Source of the DNA: an uncultured Bacteroidales bacterium
Lineage (GTDB): Bacteria; Bacteroidota; Bacteroidia; Bacteroidales; UBA932
Length of the DNA stretch: 5,316 nt
Assembly: GCA_945874815.1 (NCBI GenBank)
Contig: CAMCIE010000123.1
Location: 1 to 5,316, forward strand
Direction of reading: 5' to 3'
The notes under the pieces were generated by a model that did no database searches, was not told the origin of the DNA, and worked only from the letters and a program-made list of their open reading frames with translations. Shown in pieces: positions 5,209-5,316 of the stretch. A program made the translations under genes and the position numbers. Each line of letters starts with the position of its first letter. Position 1 is the stretch's first letter.

Positions 5209-5238
5209 TTGCAGGAATAAAAAAAAGTCGTACCTTTG
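5209..5238 (+). promoter_or_regulatory. Promoter of tRNA-Gly
   Basis: TTG at 5209-5211 and TACCTTTG at 5231-5238 are separated by exactly 19 nt, an ideal Bacteroidetes primary-sigma promoter. Transcription should start near 5245, about 20 nt before the mature tRNA 5' end at 5266. The box shares TACCTTTGCAA with the tRNA-Leu promoter. Confidence 0.85.
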
Positions 5239-5265
5239 CAATCCCGTTACACAAATGACGGACAC

Positions 5266-5316
5266 GCGGAAATAGCTCAGTTGGTAGAGCACAACCTTGC
5301 CAAGGTTGGGGTCGCG
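5266..5316 (+). tRNA. tRNA-Gly (anticodon GCC), 5' part, cut by window end
   Basis: The 51 nt begin with the acceptor strand GCGGAAA, TA, the D-arm GCTC...GGTAGAGC, and the anticodon stem CAACC/GGTTG (5292-5296 and 5304-5308). The loop TTGCCAA carries anticodon GCC at 5299-5301, which decodes GGU and GGC. The variable region GGGTC follows and the T-arm has begun at the last base. The remaining ~22 nt, including the T-arm and 3' acceptor strand, lie beyond the window. Its promoter is at 5209-5238. Confidence 0.96.

Overview
The window looks like ordinary chromosomal DNA of a Bacteroidota member, most likely a Bacteroidales. The main evidence is the promoter type. Six intergenic boxes fit TAnnTTTG (the -7 element of the Bacteroidetes primary sigma factor) and sit at plausible distances upstream of genes. 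Two also have a TTG at the canonical 19-20 nt spacing, and a third has one at 22 nt. No convincing Shine-Dalgarno sequences precede the starts, as is common in this phylum. Genus cannot be settled from the sequence.

Left part (1-612): a complete tRNA-Leu(UAA) points out of the window to the left. A short spacer carries its promoter and a weaker candidate promoter facing right. Then comes a YhcH/YjgK/YiaL (EbgC-like) cupin gene on the plus strand.

Centre-left (612-2047): a minus-strand gene encodes a PAP2-type acid phosphatase with a signal peptide and a C-terminal beta-strand-rich extension ending in an aromatic residue. It converges on the cupin gene with a 10-nt gap. It is divergent from a small 83-residue ORF that aligns without gaps to the middle of GT4-type glycosyltransferases, so that ORF is either a remnant or a tiny domesticated protein.

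Centre (2016-3673): two minus-strand genes, comF (zinc finger plus phosphoribosyltransferase-like domain) and fabG (3-oxoacyl-ACP reductase). A strong intrinsic terminator between them suggests separate transcription. comF overlaps the end of the small glycosyltransferase-like ORF by 32 bp, tail to tail.

Right part (3674-5316): a 223-bp divergent regulatory region separates fabG from a plus-strand S-adenosylhomocysteine hydrolase-type gene. The protein is of the short archaeal/Thermotoga class and has changed residues at the nucleobase-binding site, raising the possibility that it hydrolyses S-inosylhomocysteine. It is followed by a textbook promoter and the first 51 nt of tRNA-Gly(GCC), cut by the window edge.

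The genes are mostly independent units (fatty-acid synthesis, methyl-cycle salvage, envelope phosphatase, competence-type PRTase, sugar-related cupin) and not one pathway. I see no mobile element, CRISPR array, defence system or phage. The points most worth a second look are the hydrolase's substrate, the glycosyltransferase-like mini-ORF, the phosphatase-barrel fusion, and the repeated motif upstream of the hydrolase. No stretch over 300 bases lacks a gene.
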